64,000 nucleotides of DNA, taken from the NCBI GenBank assembly GCA_910576205.1, contig CAJTHL010000001.1, forward strand, positions 62,001-126,000, written 5' to 3'. Below the pieces are notes generated by a model that saw only the letters and a list, made by a program, of their open reading frames with translations, had not been told where the DNA came from and did not search any database. Made by a program: the position numbers and the translations under genes. The first letter of the stretch is position 1, and every line of letters begins with the position of its first letter. Source of the stretch: Clostridia bacterium. GTDB taxonomy: Bacteria; Bacillota; Clostridia; Lachnospirales; Lachnospiraceae. Shown here in pieces: positions 33,801 to 40,193 of the stretch.

Positions 33801-36416
33801 CGCCTTTCCGGACATATAGACCACATAGGGACGCCCCTCCGCAAAACACAGATCCGCTTCCACCAGCGCTGTATCCGCATAGGTATTTTCTCCCACCTGT
33901 TTCCAGCCGCTCTCTGACACCAGGTCATACACGTAGAGATACGCCGCATTTTCCCCTTGAACCGTACCGTTTTTCATAAGGAAAACCCTGCTGTTATGTA
34001 CACGGATCAGCCCGGTGTTTGCGGAAAAGCTCTGTTCCCCCACATCTTCCCAGGCATTTCTGCCACTGTTATATCTCTTTATATAGATCTTATTGTTGTT
34101 GCCTGCCTCCCGGTACATCACTACAACGGTTCCATTCTCCGCTGCAATAGACGGATTCGCCGCAAACTTTGTGCTAACACCCACCTGGGTTCCCAGATCT
34201 GACACCCTGCTTCCGTTATAATGCACTGCCTTTACCTGGGTTCCGTCTGTTTTTGCATAAGCAAGATAAACCCCCTTCTCGTCGGAAGCCAGATCAAGCC
34301 CGCCTGCCTCAACGGGCGCGACATAAAGCTCCTGCCAGGACGAACCGTTCCACCGGGCCAGCGCCGGTTTCCAGTTCTTCAGATAAGCCGTATATAAAGC
34401 GCCGCCAAATTCCACCAGCTTATGGTCTGTCCCGGCCGGGCCGTCGCCCATTCTGGTAAAAACGCCGTCCTTACACTTGTACAAAGACACCTGGCCACTG
34501 AAATAATTTCCCCTCTTCAGCAGATAATAAAGGGTTCCCTCCCCGTCCATGCAGGAGGCTGCCATGGAGGTGTTCCCCTCCTCCTCCCTGGCATAGGTAC
34601 TCCAGAATTCCCCGTCCTGGGGCTCCGAAAACGTAATGTCAAAGGTGATCTCATCCCCTGTGGCGCTTCCCACATTGCTGATTACAATGCCGCTGTTGGC
34701 ACCGTCTGAGTAGGTGATCGCCCCGTCTTCCAGGGATTTGGTAAAATCATCCGTGCCGTAGCTTACCCGTCCGCTCTCCCTGGAGAGATGGGCGTAGAAA
34801 ATGCCCTTTCCAGGCTCGTTATTTTCGCCGCCCCCGCCGTTCTCATAGCCGTTTTCCCCACGCGTATCGCCGGGGCGGAATACATAAATCATATCCGGCG
34901 GCCCGGTAATATTTGTCTCATAGGATTTATTCACCCGGTAGATAATAAGCCCAGAACCGGGTATCTTTACATCGTACTCCTTATCCGAATTAATGGTTCC
35001 CTTTTTCCGGTATTCCACCACAAAAAACTCATTCTCGGAATAGTCTGTCTTCAGAATAAGCGCCTGTCTGTCTTTGGTCTCCTCCGTGGTCGCCGAGGCT
35101 GCATACAGAGAAACGCCCTTCTGGGAGGTAGTCACCGTAGGAATCTCAAACCAATTCGTATAGGCAGAGCGCAGGTACGCCAGAGGGTACTGAAGATAAC
35201 GGTTTTCAGTTGACATAATATCCCATGTACCCACAGGATTCCCACTGGCCCTGCGGTAAAGATCCGGGTATCCCAGGCTGTGCAGAAACTCATGGACAAT
35301 CACGCCGGATTCCGAGTATTCATAATAAATGCCGCTCTCTGTCAGGATATTATAGGGGCGGACAATACATCCGTTCAAGGTAGAGTTTCCCGAATGATAG
35401 GCCTCATGATCTCCGAAAAGCCTGGTGGTGTTTCCGTCGTCGCAGGGCACCACAATGGTGAGATTGTCCACAATCTTCTCCCTGTTGTTGAGATCCAGCT
35501 TCACATCCTCACCCAGCTGGCCCGATGCATTCAGTTGTCTTATAACCTCCTCCACCATGGCCCCTTCGTTTTGGGCATAATCCGCCCCGTTTCCTGGCAG
35601 TTTATAGGGCGTGATCTTTTTTTCTGTCTCATCATACTGGGGAAAGATATTCTCTACGCAAAGCTGTCCATAAGAAATATTGTAGAGATACTGGCGCATA
35701 CCAAAGGGATAGTCCGTTCCCCCATTAAAATAACGGAAAGTTCTGTCCACATTTTCCTTATAGCATTCCCCGTAGATGCTCTCGGGATGGTTATGGTCTG
35801 TATCCGCAAAATCCACAAATACAATCAGATTGGAAAAACCAGGGTTCTCCCAGAAAGGAGTATACCCCTCCCTGCTTAGGTTCTCCGACGTATTCTGCTC
35901 CTGGTCTGCGGGCTCCTCTTGATCCGCGTCCGGTTCCTCGTCCTGGGAATCCCCCTGACCGTCTCCGGTTTCCCCGCTGCCCTGGGTTTCATCTCCGTTT
36001 CCCCCAGGCTGCGTTCCGTCCCCGCTTCCTCCGGACTGCGTTTCATCCCCGTTTCCCCCAGGCTGCGTTCCCTCTCCGCTTCCACCAGGCTGGGTTTCAT
36101 CCCCGCTTCCACCAGGCTGCGTTCCCTCTCCGCTTCCACCAGGCTGCGTTTCATCCCCGCTTCCACCGGGCTGCGTTCCGTCCTCACTTCCTGTTCCGGC
36201 TTCCGCGTCCTGCTGACCGCTTCCTTCAGTCTTACTCCGGCCGTCTGCCGTCGCCTCTGTCTGCATACCTGCCTGGTTTCCCGCCGGAACGCCGTTTTCT
36301 ATTCCCATAGCCAGAGCCACGTTTCCATAGCCTCCCACCTGGGCCGCAATCAGCAGCCAGGCCACAAATATTTTCCACCTCTTTTTTATATTCCGCTTTT
36401 TATTATATTTGTTCAT
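21807..36416 (-). CDS. Giant secreted M6-type metalloprotease with cell-wall-binding repeats and a DUF5722 glycosidase-like domain
   Basis: 4,869 residues. A signal peptide spans 1-36 (KKRWKIFVAWLLIAAQVGGY, then ALA). A Gly/Glu/Thr/Pro repeat linker (80-146) and an acidic spacer follow. The M6-like protease (about 195-600) has H375-E-F-L-H379-SLGYPD385, a metzincin HExxHxxGxxD zinc site, and the Met-turn GTWDIMS. Next come a beta-rich region (about 600-1000) and further beta domains. Residues about 1370-4225 are aromatic repeats of about 20 residues (GWQ-I-G-RYYFD-G) of the choline/glucan-binding CW type. A fibronectin type III domain follows (about 4226-4330). The C-terminal DUF5722 TIM-barrel-like domain has NWILGNEVN (E4615) and SLAEQGW (E4758), candidate clan-A catalytic glutamates. 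No LPXTG is present. The ribosome site is weak. Target unknown; it probably acts at or outside the wall on glycoprotein or polysaccharide. Confidence 0.9.
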   Translation of the reverse strand: MNKYNKKRNIKKRWKIFVAWLLIAAQVGGYGNVALAMGIENGVPAGNQAGMQTEATADGRSKTEGSGQQDAEAGTGSEDGTQPGGSGDETQPGGSGEGTQPGGSGDETQPGGSGEGTQPGGNGDETQSGGSGDGTQPGGNGDETQGSGETGDGQGDSQDEEPDADQEEPADQEQNTSENLSREGYTPFWENPGFSNLIVFVDFADTDHNHPESIYGECYKENVDRTFRYFNGGTDYPFGMRQYLYNISYGQLCVENIFPQYDETEKKITPYKLPGNGADYAQNEGAMVEEVIRQLNASGQLGEDVKLDLNNREKIVDNLTIVVPCDDGNTTRLFGDHEAYHSGNSTLNGCIVRPYNILTESGIYYEYSESGVIVHEFLHSLGYPDLYRRASGNPVGTWDIMSTENRYLQYPLAYLRSAYTNWFEIPTVTTSQKGVSLYAASATTEETKDRQALILKTDYSENEFFVVEYRKKGTINSDKEYDVKIPGSGLIIYRVNKSYETNITGPPDMIYVFRPGDTRGENGYENGGGGENNEPGKGIFYAHLSRESGRVSYGTDDFTKSLEDGAITYSDGANSGIVISNVGSATGDEITFDITFSEPQDGEFWSTYAREEEGNTSMAASCMDGEGTLYYLLKRGNYFSGQVSLYKCKDGVFTRMGDGPAGTDHKLVEFGGALYTAYLKNWKPALARWNGSSWQELYVAPVEAGGLDLASDEKGVYLAYAKTDGTQVKAVHYNGSRVSDLGTQVGVSTKFAANPSIAAENGTVVVMYREAGNNNKIYIKRYNSGRNAWEDVGEQSFSANTGLIRVHNSRVFLMKNGTVQGENAAYLYVYDLVSESGWKQVGENTYADTALVEADLCFAEGRPYVVYMSGKAPYATEVKRLQDNQWTNLGGSVVTETLSCLRAYFWNDQIYVSYLNNVSNKVLVKTHVSEADTTDKFFGEDGVYRGEVREGQDGRKWLYISDIDAKAHLSDEEILTGLRANGKLMDGKRFAGIFIVRTDDGQGLLDKTLRAEIINETVPMLEKDGVLSFLFQDTAGGNDQIIRWELKNPRSTDRDRNGKITARQTGGAKSPWSLEIADTDFPAEETVAVYSDESLAEAYETQTSGEERRPVYYYETEESGERIFLCEGTYTGATGEFSDVFDKRTSLTIPVPDSIKPGTAYTAETSRYDWRVEYGYTEDENGSLNGGTILYVPSQEEAAAALGSLNLPEGTNVRVRCTGEDQPLVIDAGILEHCGENGLHLEFERWDKKTRTTFIWKIRGLRPRGEGYADFTLRTSVVTRDAFIPVEFEERSYVQVTPYGQLPACGELILEIRQKGIADRFAGADSVCLWQQKDDHMKLLENPVNYSREDGSWLFFALDVTEAGSQGTSYVVSTQSAYGWQVIEGSDGKLYVRYIENRSGKPVTGWEIVENRRCYFDENGYLVQGPAKIDGVWYLFGDYGDGTFGISIGYQSYPGISKSQGISDANALEGLDPQVHTYYTNASGAIQKGWQKINNIWHYFSSVEDSFGQELSSVQEGYWVTMGEDAGEMSGRRYYFRNNTALLKNWQTIDGKRYFFAPEGYARTGWYPNAGDKNVYYLNEMGQMQTGYTEVIEKTAGQEETAETEKTAHYFFHTNGLRQYGWQKAGEVWHYFQPDAAAENYGQELLSQNTSGYWYEMGGNTYYFVKNAKLATGWQTIDGKRYYFDAQGRMYTGTWKIGSGFYHFHTREELRGVLGTGIFADEGKTYYANASGVLFRGWQKIDGIWRFFNQETGAEEKGKIETNYWAVVSDEDGKTTKIFYFLNGTRAATGWQTIEGRRYYFDGNGILKTGFFKVGNNTYYGRIAEELSDYPGENLSGEQVIDGSTYYFGTNYAMYVGWQKIAGVWRFFSMDEKSPVRGQEQTVSGPGVEASWYWYTVNGEKYCFRSNNALLKGWQTINGQRYYLDPVTGAASVGKTQKIGNYTYCFDSQGIMQKNTIVDGFGYNANGYRVSGWQKINNEWFYFDASSKDPETWKQVPFQRNGYWITLEYDAREQGTNQGEGALRRETYYFRNNASLVKGWQNIDGARYYFDPKTGVLQLGNQDGLYAIGANTYYLGRDGALRYGWIREAEDGNVYYANASGVLLSGWQKIENLWYYFDRTTRKQDVHAGVGDDYFATATENGVTNTYYFLNGTSLARGWQTIEGRRYYFDTATYAMKTGFFQAGKTWHYFHEDRTPMTGWWKNPDTGKTYYFDKNGQALTGWQTIEGSRYYFDANGILQTQRVKIGSTWYFFGPDGKMRTGFVKYCDTTFYFNSKGQMLKGWQTIDGKRYYFDAEGAMQTGFVTIGTAVYYFDEKAATRGQLLKGEQIINGSTYYFNNNGVRMYGWQKLNYVWRFFDVNTGIELHTETDVSYWVTVTMLDGTEEKAFINNGASVLKGWQTIGGKRYYFDANGFLWNQTKGWFISGSNRYYFCEDGSVYQGFLTLEDGNGTEQIYYLNGNGLALKGWQTVNGNRYYLDPTTGAAWMGHQMVGKNWYYFNPADNGCMARGYIRDAKGKGHYYNTSGVRLTGWQKISNVWHYFDVNDGGERSVSIDENYWATVTLGEGRTERAFIKNGASVLKGWQVINGKRYYFDASGFLWDQAKGWFVSGSNRYYFHEDGSVYQGFLELTDENGVHTYYLNANGLALKGWQTIKVGTASGRYYFDPSTCEAYMGHKKIGSYWYYFDAAEQGKMATGYIRDARGDHYYFNTNGTALTGFRKLPGETQYRYFDAAGNRDGSGYGVERALSLETVSVGRNTYYWYTIGDGKCTVDGSTYCFLNNSTLLRNRQTIDGKYYWFHSSTGALYRGYFAIGQNRYYSNDDGTVYTGFDPEDATSARDICYYNIYGQRVTGWQNIKDKDGLQARYYFNANGVMLKGICWIGNTRYVFHPENGKLITDSVEIGKKTYYANTNGTLKTGWQKIYNSAKRIYETFYFGTDGLRHTGWQEIGGKRYSFSPDGVMRTGFVENVDGSGKDYYFNGSGVMLTGWYRFQVQGVYVWRYFAMGTGECLDTPVDSSMPETNRYVWYRVVENGMPDTYCIYNNGTLLKGYQNIGGRRYFFDTAGKLNKGWFLSGNNQCYSDPQTGAVESGFREIEDATYYLNTNGMPLKGWQRIYDSAAKVYTYYCFDDRGVLLTGEVREEAPTGEAVLRYQWRQIGEDWYCIYNNTTVLKGFYNIGTWRYYFDTKTGVLEKGHFAVGTVKYYSDRNTGGISRLGCLLTDADGNLTYYDGNGRQVTGWLNRKDGNVTNRYYFQPGSGIAASGFTKAGNYDYYFDTSTKALQKNPSSVIKGVNAYGKEVIYYTGRYEYLLSGWQKVDGIWYYFDAVTKEGTKPQAEDNWVTLEGDQYYFIKGTTLAKGWQTIARDGVNGRYYFNGSGILQKGWFSIGANRYYMNEETGKAQEGIKTFTEGPFGGNTYYFDSNGLMRKGWITCKDTQGVSHTYYFNANGIQLKGICWIGNTRYVLDPTTGEKITTSVVIDGKTCYANTNGTLKTGWQKIYNGDRRVYESFYFGTDGQRRTGWQVISGKTYYFDRDGVVKTGLQTIPGPDTEEASCYYFNGSGVMLTGWHRFKENGVYLWRYFGTDGKQIEPLFADIVTPMGETNKSYTWYQVEEPDRDRQSEQKVLNWYCIYNNTTVLKGFYNIGKWRYYFDGTTNVLRKGAFKVGAASYYSDEKTGAIDRLGLLRTDEDDQKYYYDGNGLQKTGWITIKTGIHEGKYYFQPGTAIAASGFTKIGNYYYYFDPVNRKLQKNASAVLTGLNPSDEQALYYTGKYEYLLGGWQKVNGSWYYFDTVTKEGSIPEASENNWITLEGEQYYFRNGTTLVKGWQTINVNGVNGRYYFDANGALKKGLFAVGANWYYTNPDTGKAEAGFQELHGNTYYFDANGLRRSGWISIKGADGVTNTYYFNANGEMRKGVCWIGNTRYVLHPATGARITTYVEIDGKTYYANTNGTLKTGWQKIYNSASRVYEMFYFGTEGMKCTGWQNIAGKKYYFNDDGVMQTGIQTFTETDQETGREETYTCYFNGSGVMLTGWYRFKENGVYVWKYFGADGKKIEPLASGIVTPMGETNKYYTWYQVEEPAQEEAADALTEGQPERKTVVNWYCIYNNTTVLKQYYNIGASRYYFDAATGILQKGHFMIGTAYCYSDPETGAISRQGLFYTDQEGELFYYDGNGRRVTGWLTLKSGEHAGKYYFNTLTGAAYRGGWFYVDNVRYLFDIEGKVREVPVISGISTPNYGMAVISWKEVIGAKSYILEYSTDAAFSSSLERTFLNGELSAEITGLEAGVRYYFRLKYTLDNKKGDGTEESVYSAVKNIVLQNELTPTGTSAIMQSFVLADVTDGDTGETKTGIRAEFTVKGRLKSYGGDGNYYLVRVDTYYNRILGSPLCEISKEDGLMEGSYFRFLADLDVQGAFEEQFGLEEGSSENPSAGRYAQMAMSGYALAVKSSASGYTLISKKAYVSNPEYTAASTAGYFHAASKKGIQGAIDEYLDETGTKNTLFNLDIKEVIRSGPGSSRVTYKYKGKEYYFEKMEKDQARVREWNRRGINVSCVLLMSYGTGWRAELIRPEARRAGAAPYYMLNTTTQVSQETLEAFFCYMGEIFGQDDCYISNWILGNEVNSCNAWNYKGSLSFGEYMRGYSSAFRTLYYGIVRTRPSSRVFISLDNAWNRAVAGYTGKQTLDSFASYIQAESPDIAWNVAFHPYSAPLTRTDFWNDYSNTSSSVGSPYISMRNLDYFTNYLGTLENKYKKEPGSIRVSLAEQGWTSYRCGEKSQAEALARGYAIAEKNSRVDSFIIRAELDDVVEMQSGLYLGIRNRDHTKKTSCYVYTYMDASGAAMQEFLNANPADKVGKENIGRFKDAQSILKVHGLKP
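23760..32300 (-). repeat. Tandem cell-wall/glucan-binding repeat tract
   Basis: About 8.5 kb encoding roughly 20-residue units with the pattern GWQ-I, RYYFD, G-L. By length this is about 140 units, interrupted by stretches of about 40 residues. On top of the short period, longer blocks are duplicated: the CWIGNTRYV segment recurs at 27760, 26035 and 24649. Confidence 0.9.
35979..36179 (-). repeat. 27-bp tandem repeat encoding the Gly/Gln/Pro linker
   Basis: Residues 80-146 are seven or so copies of a nine-residue unit, TQPGGSG followed by DE or EG. The underlying 27-bp units are nearly identical and likely to vary in copy number between strains. Confidence 0.85.
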
Positions 36417-36476
36417 CTATTCCACTGCCCTCTTTTTCGTCTGTTATGTACTGCCTAAGCAAAGATATTCAGAATA

Positions 36477-36482
36477 ATTATA
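36477..36482 (-). promoter_or_regulatory. Candidate -10 box of the giant gene
   Basis: TATAAT on the minus strand, 61 bases before the start codon, behind a T-rich tract with no clear -35 hexamer at the right spacing. Either a weak sigma-A promoter or an activator-dependent one. Confidence 0.4.
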
Positions 36483-36550
36483 ACATCAAAGAAAAAAAAA
36501 CAAAATAGGTTTCGAGATCTTTTTCCTGGAATCTCCCTACAGACAGAGAA

Positions 36551-36592
36551 AAATACAAGCTCCCCGATCCTGCGACCTGGAAGCCTGTATCC
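36551..36592 (-). terminator. Terminator of the spoIIIA operon
   Basis: Imperfect stem pairing ATACAGGCTTCC with GGGGAGCTTGTAT on the minus strand, followed by five Ts, 12 bases after the spoIIIAH stop codon. Confidence 0.6.
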
Positions 36593-36604
36593 GTTTTCTC
36601 ACTT

Positions 36605-37273
36605 TCATTCATCCAGGGACGCCATCGGTGTAATAACGATATTTTCCCCGGGAAGCCCTGTCTTGCGCTTTACAATATCCTCAATCTGCGCCCGGCCGGC
36701 TTCGTCCACGGTTGCCATATTGACCACCACGTCCACCATATCATCCGTAATGCTGACCACCACATCCTCAAATCCCTTTGCCGACAACAGGGTCTCCGTG
36801 GCCGTCTCCCGCTCTGCAATGTCCGTCAGCGAAATCATGCTGTCAATCGCTTCCTGCTTCTGAGCCTCGGAAATGTTAGTGTTGTTAATCACTTCCATCA
36901 GAATTTCCTTGTTTCTGGCCCGCAACTGTTCCCTGGATATCTTTGCCTCCGCGGCAAATCCCACGCCGGACGTGGTGCCTGTGCTGGTCAGAACCGCCTC
37001 CCCGGGCGTCTCCCCCTCGGAAAGCTCTGCCGATTCCAGGTCATCCATATCCGCATCCAGGCTGGCAATATCCCCGTCCCCGAAGGCCAGCTCCTCAAGC
37101 CCTGTCTGGGCATACTGATCCTCTGCGGAAATATCCGACGCCAGTTCGTCCGTAACCGACTCCGAGCTTGCAAGATCCAGCTTGCTCCCCGAGTAGTTTA
37201 AGTACCCTGCGACGGCAATCATGATAGCCAGTGCAGTAATGATGATTTGATTCTTTTTTACAATGCGTTTCAC
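36605..37273 (-). CDS. spoIIIAH: Stage III sporulation protein AH
   Basis: A 222-residue mother-cell membrane protein that bridges the two forespore membranes by binding forespore SpoIIQ. One N-terminal membrane helix (IIITALAIMIAVAGYLNY), an acidic linker, and a C-terminal SpoIIIJ/YscJ-like ring-building domain (EVINNTNISEAQKQEAIDSM ... ENIVITPMASLDE). It overlaps spoIIIAG by 4 bases and is the last gene of the operon. Confidence 0.93.
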   Translation of the reverse strand: MKRIVKKNQIIITALAIMIAVAGYLNYSGSKLDLASSESVTDELASDISAEDQYAQTGLEELAFGDGDIASLDADMDDLESAELSEGETPGEAVLTSTGTTSGVGFAAEAKISREQLRARNKEILMEVINNTNISEAQKQEAIDSMISLTDIAERETATETLLSAKGFEDVVVSITDDMVDVVVNMATVDEAGRAQIEDIVKRKTGLPGENIVITPMASLDE

Positions 37274-38067
37274 TTGGAACCCTCCATTTTCATTATTTTT
37301 ATTTTATGTGAATCCAGGGGAAATAATGCCTGCACAGCCTCTAAAATATTCCGGGCTGTCACAGAATTTCCTCCCCCCTGGGCAATGACCAGAACCCCCT
37401 CTGCCTGGGGCCGTATTTCCTTCACCACGTAGGGGATCCGGCTGCCGTCCGCCTCCTGCCGGTAAACCGTCTCCTCCTCCCAGCCCTCCTGGGTTGTCGT
37501 CCGTTTTCCGCCGGCTCCGTCCTCCTCCTCTACATTCTGACTGCTGGAGGGCATATCCTTCTCCACAACTTTCTCCGAGGAGGTTTTCCAGGTAATCAGC
37601 ACCTTCACGCGCCCCACGCCCTCCACCTGGGACAAGGCCTCCGAAAGCCGCTCCTCCATCTCCCGGGTATATGCGTCGGCGGCTGTACCCTGTATTTCCA
37701 TACCTTCCCCATTTCCGGAAAATGCCGCTTCCCTGTCCCCGGTTTCCCCTTCCCCGGTTAAAAGCTGCCCCTGCTCCTGTTCCCTCTGGCTTTTCTCCTC
37801 CTTCCCCTTATCCACCGGAAGGGCAATCACAATCAACAGCACTCCCGTAAGGAGCCCGATAAGAAGCTGGTCTTTTTTAAGGCGGGTTCCCCTCATTTTC
37901 ACCGATCCGGATTTCAACAGGTTCCACAAGCCTCCCGGCTCTCTGTCCTGCTGTACGCTCTCCTGGCTCTCTGTCTCCCTGTCCTGTTGTCTGCTTTTCT
38001 GGTTCTCTGTTTCCCGGCTCTTTTCCCTCTCCATCCGGCCCTTCCATGTATTTCCCTGGTTCTCCAT
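37270..38067 (-). CDS. spoIIIAG: Stage III sporulation protein AG
   Basis: A 265-residue membrane protein forming the large ring of the SpoIIIA-SpoIIQ feeding channel. A hydrophilic purine-coded N-terminus (1-57), a membrane helix LLIGLLTGVLLIVIALPV, and the ring domain with MEERLSEALSQVEGVGRVKVLITW and the C-terminal TARNILEAVQALF. The start at 38067 has GAGGGG seven bases ahead, so it overlaps spoIIIAF by 191 bases. A later ATG at 37896 would shorten the overlap to 20 bases but has no ribosome site. Confidence 0.88.
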   Translation of the reverse strand: MENQGNTWKGRMEREKSRETENQKSRQQDRETESQESVQQDREPGGLWNLLKSGSVKMRGTRLKKDQLLIGLLTGVLLIVIALPVDKGKEEKSQREQEQGQLLTGEGETGDREAAFSGNGEGMEIQGTAADAYTREMEERLSEALSQVEGVGRVKVLITWKTSSEKVVEKDMPSSSQNVEEEDGAGGKRTTTQEGWEEETVYRQEADGSRIPYVVKEIRPQAEGVLVIAQGGGNSVTARNILEAVQALFPLDSHKIKIMKMEGSK

Positions 38068-38389
38068 CTTCTGACCCCTCGCTTTCCGCCTCAGCCGCCT
38101 CTATCAGCATTTCTATGGTAAAATTTTCCAGATTGGTTTCCAGCCTCCTCTGTTCCTGGAGAAACTCTTCCACTTCCTGGTCATAAGCCGCCCGTTGAAA
38201 CAAATCCGCCACCTTCTCCTCCTGCCCCATAAGCCGCAGAACCGGGGAAAATATAAGCAGCATAAACACCAGCCCCATAAAAAACTGTACATACCGCTTC
38301 TGTTCTCCCGCTGGCAGCACATGCATCACAAGCACCAGAAGCACCGAATAAAACGCAATGTTTTCAACCCACTGATAAATCTCCCGCAT
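37877..38389 (-). CDS. spoIIIAF: Stage III sporulation protein AF
   Basis: A 170-residue protein with two membrane helices (about 10-25 and 35-52) and a soluble domain containing the family's RRLETNLENFTIEMLIEA segment. The C-terminal 60 residues are hydrophilic low complexity (Gly, Glu, Pro, Arg) and are encoded in the stretch that also encodes the start of spoIIIAG in another frame. It begins 15 bases after spoIIIAE. Confidence 0.88.
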   Translation of the reverse strand: MREIYQWVENIAFYSVLLVLVMHVLPAGEQKRYVQFFMGLVFMLLIFSPVLRLMGQEEKVADLFQRAAYDQEVEEFLQEQRRLETNLENFTIEMLIEAAEAESEGSEDGEPGKYMEGPDGEGKEPGNREPEKQTTGQGDREPGERTAGQRAGRLVEPVEIRIGENEGNPP

Positions 38390-38404
38390 ATGCCGTCTCC
38401 TCCC

Positions 38405-39679
38405 TCAGCGGATTCCCGTAGATACCGCCACCACGGCAATGGTCAGCATAAACAAGGCCGCCGAGGTAAACACCATACGGAGCAAAAGCTTTCCCGCATC
38501 GGAAATCCCCGCAATGCATCCCGTCATCCGCTTATCTGATACCGGCTGTACCACAGCCGCCGCCACCTCCAGAACCAGTACCCAGGTTCCCATCTGCACC
38601 ACCGGCATCAGACAGAGCATAAGCAATACCACCAGCCCCGCCGCGCCAATGCCGTTTTTTATAAGGATACCGGAGCCCAGCAGCACATCCGTCACCGACC
38701 CCGCCAGATTTCCCACCCCCGGTATGGCCGAGGCCGCCCGGCTAAGCGCCGTAGTCTTAAAGGAATCCACCGCCGGGGAAATAATTCCCTGGATCACATG
38801 AAATCCTGCAATCAAAGCCAGCATGGATTTCAGTATCCATCCAATCCCTTTGGAAATAACCTCTGTAAGCTGGGACAGATATTCCTCCTTTGTGAGGTGA
38901 TTTACAAACACCAGAATGACATACCCGTCCAGCAGAGGCAAAAGCAGAATATCCATAACCCAGCGTATGGCGTAGATCATGGCCAGCACAAAAGGATAAA
39001 AAATCCCTGCCGTTACGGGACTGCTGGCCATGGTCACAGACAGGAAATACGCTGGAATCAGAGCCTTCATAAAGTCCTGCATTGCCGTCAGCACCTCCTG
39101 GGTCGCCTGGGTCGCCTGTTCAAAGCTCCGAAGCAGAATCAGAAATAACAGCATATAGGCGATCTCAAAACTGATCTCTGCAATCTGCTGGCTTTTGAAT
39201 ATCCGGGAAAAATTTGTAAGGAAAGCCGTACACACTGCCAAAGCCAGCACCGAGAGAAACACGCCTTTTTGCTGCTCCCATTCCCCGCGGATCTGGTCAA
39301 TGGCCCTCCTCACAAGGGCCTCCGGAGACAAAAGATTCTCCCCTCTCACCGCCTGCGCCACCGTATCCTCAAAGCCAAACTCTGTGTCCAGCATATCCTC
39401 CACGGCCTTCTCCACACTGTCAAAATCCAGTTCCTCCAGAAGCCTCTGGCCGATCTCCTCTTCCATGCCTTCCTCCCACCGGGCCTGGCCTTCCGGATTC
39501 ATGCCGTTTCCTGCGCCCTCCAGGGTTATCCTTTCTTCCGGGCTGAGGGCGTACGCCCTGCCTGTGGGAAAGAGGCCTCTTTCTGATGCCTGGGCTTCCA
39601 GCGCTGTCCGGCTTCCAAGCCCCCACAAAGCCAGGAGCAAAAGCAGTAATCTCCCCATAAATTTCTTTCTCATTCTCAA
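38405..39679 (-). CDS. spoIIIAE: Stage III sporulation protein AE
   Basis: A 424-residue polytopic membrane protein of the SpoIIIA channel, thought to be its permease-like part. Signal-like N-terminus (LLLLLLALWGLGSRTALEAQA), then a soluble segment (about 40-140) and about eight membrane helices (about 140-420). Conserved-looking motifs include FYPFVLAMIYAIRWVMDI and ASAIPGVGNLAGSVTDVLLG. Four-base overlap with spoIIIAD. Confidence 0.93.
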   Translation of the reverse strand: MRMRKKFMGRLLLLLLALWGLGSRTALEAQASERGLFPTGRAYALSPEERITLEGAGNGMNPEGQARWEEGMEEEIGQRLLEELDFDSVEKAVEDMLDTEFGFEDTVAQAVRGENLLSPEALVRRAIDQIRGEWEQQKGVFLSVLALAVCTAFLTNFSRIFKSQQIAEISFEIAYMLLFLILLRSFEQATQATQEVLTAMQDFMKALIPAYFLSVTMASSPVTAGIFYPFVLAMIYAIRWVMDILLLPLLDGYVILVFVNHLTKEEYLSQLTEVISKGIGWILKSMLALIAGFHVIQGIISPAVDSFKTTALSRAASAIPGVGNLAGSVTDVLLGSGILIKNGIGAAGLVVLLMLCLMPVVQMGTWVLVLEVAAAVVQPVSDKRMTGCIAGISDAGKLLLRMVFTSAALFMLTIAVVAVSTGIR

Positions 39680-40059
39680 GCCCCCAGGAATCCGTGCATA
39701 GTCTCCAGAAGCGCAATCAGCACAGGCATGCTGATCGCCAGAATAGAGAGCTTGCTGAAAATCCCGATCTGCCCGGCCAGAGTACCGTACCCGGCATCCT
39801 TGCAGATATCCGCCGCAAATTCCGCCACATAGGTGATGCCGATAATTTTCAGCAACGCCTGGATGTAGGCGGCATGGATAGAGAGATACCCCTGGATTTT
39901 CAAGACCCCCTCCAGAACCACTTCCAGCTTATCCACTGCCAGCAACAGAATCAGAAGGCTGGTGGCGATTCCCAGGTAAACTGCCATATCCGGCTTCACG
40001 GTACGAATCTGAAGGGCCAGCAGGACGCCGGCGATTCCTATCAAAGCCACCTGTATCAT
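39676..40059 (-). CDS. spoIIIAD: Stage III sporulation protein AD
   Basis: A 127-residue four-helix membrane protein, related to SpoIIIAC. Motifs: GIATSLLILLLAVDKLEVVL and IIGITYVAEFAADICKDAG, typical of SpoIIIAD. Its start at 40059 has GAGGTGA ahead. It is separated from spoIIIAC by an unusually long 139-base gap. Confidence 0.93.
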   Translation of the reverse strand: MIQVALIGIAGVLLALQIRTVKPDMAVYLGIATSLLILLLAVDKLEVVLEGVLKIQGYLSIHAAYIQALLKIIGITYVAEFAADICKDAGYGTLAGQIGIFSKLSILAISMPVLIALLETMHGFLGA

Positions 40060-40078
40060 ACTATCACCTCTATTTTAA

Positions 40079-40193
40079 GTTCCGCATATTTCCTTCCAAT
40101 GCCCTGGGGACTGGAAGAATTTCCGGCTGCTCTGCATCCTATAAATCCCTCCGGGGCCTTGTCCGGGCGTATGCTGTTTTTTTGTTCCGCATA
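40079..40193. repeat. Intergenic element inside the spoIIIA operon, bounded by a 10-bp direct repeat
   Basis: GTTCCGCATA occurs at 40079-40088 and again at 40184-40193. Between them lies an element with imperfect ends GCATCC (40134) and GGGCGTATGC (ending 40174), similar to elements ahead of aroC, thrH and the PadR gene. The neighbouring spoIIIA junctions are overlaps or gaps of under 20 bases. Confidence 0.45.
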
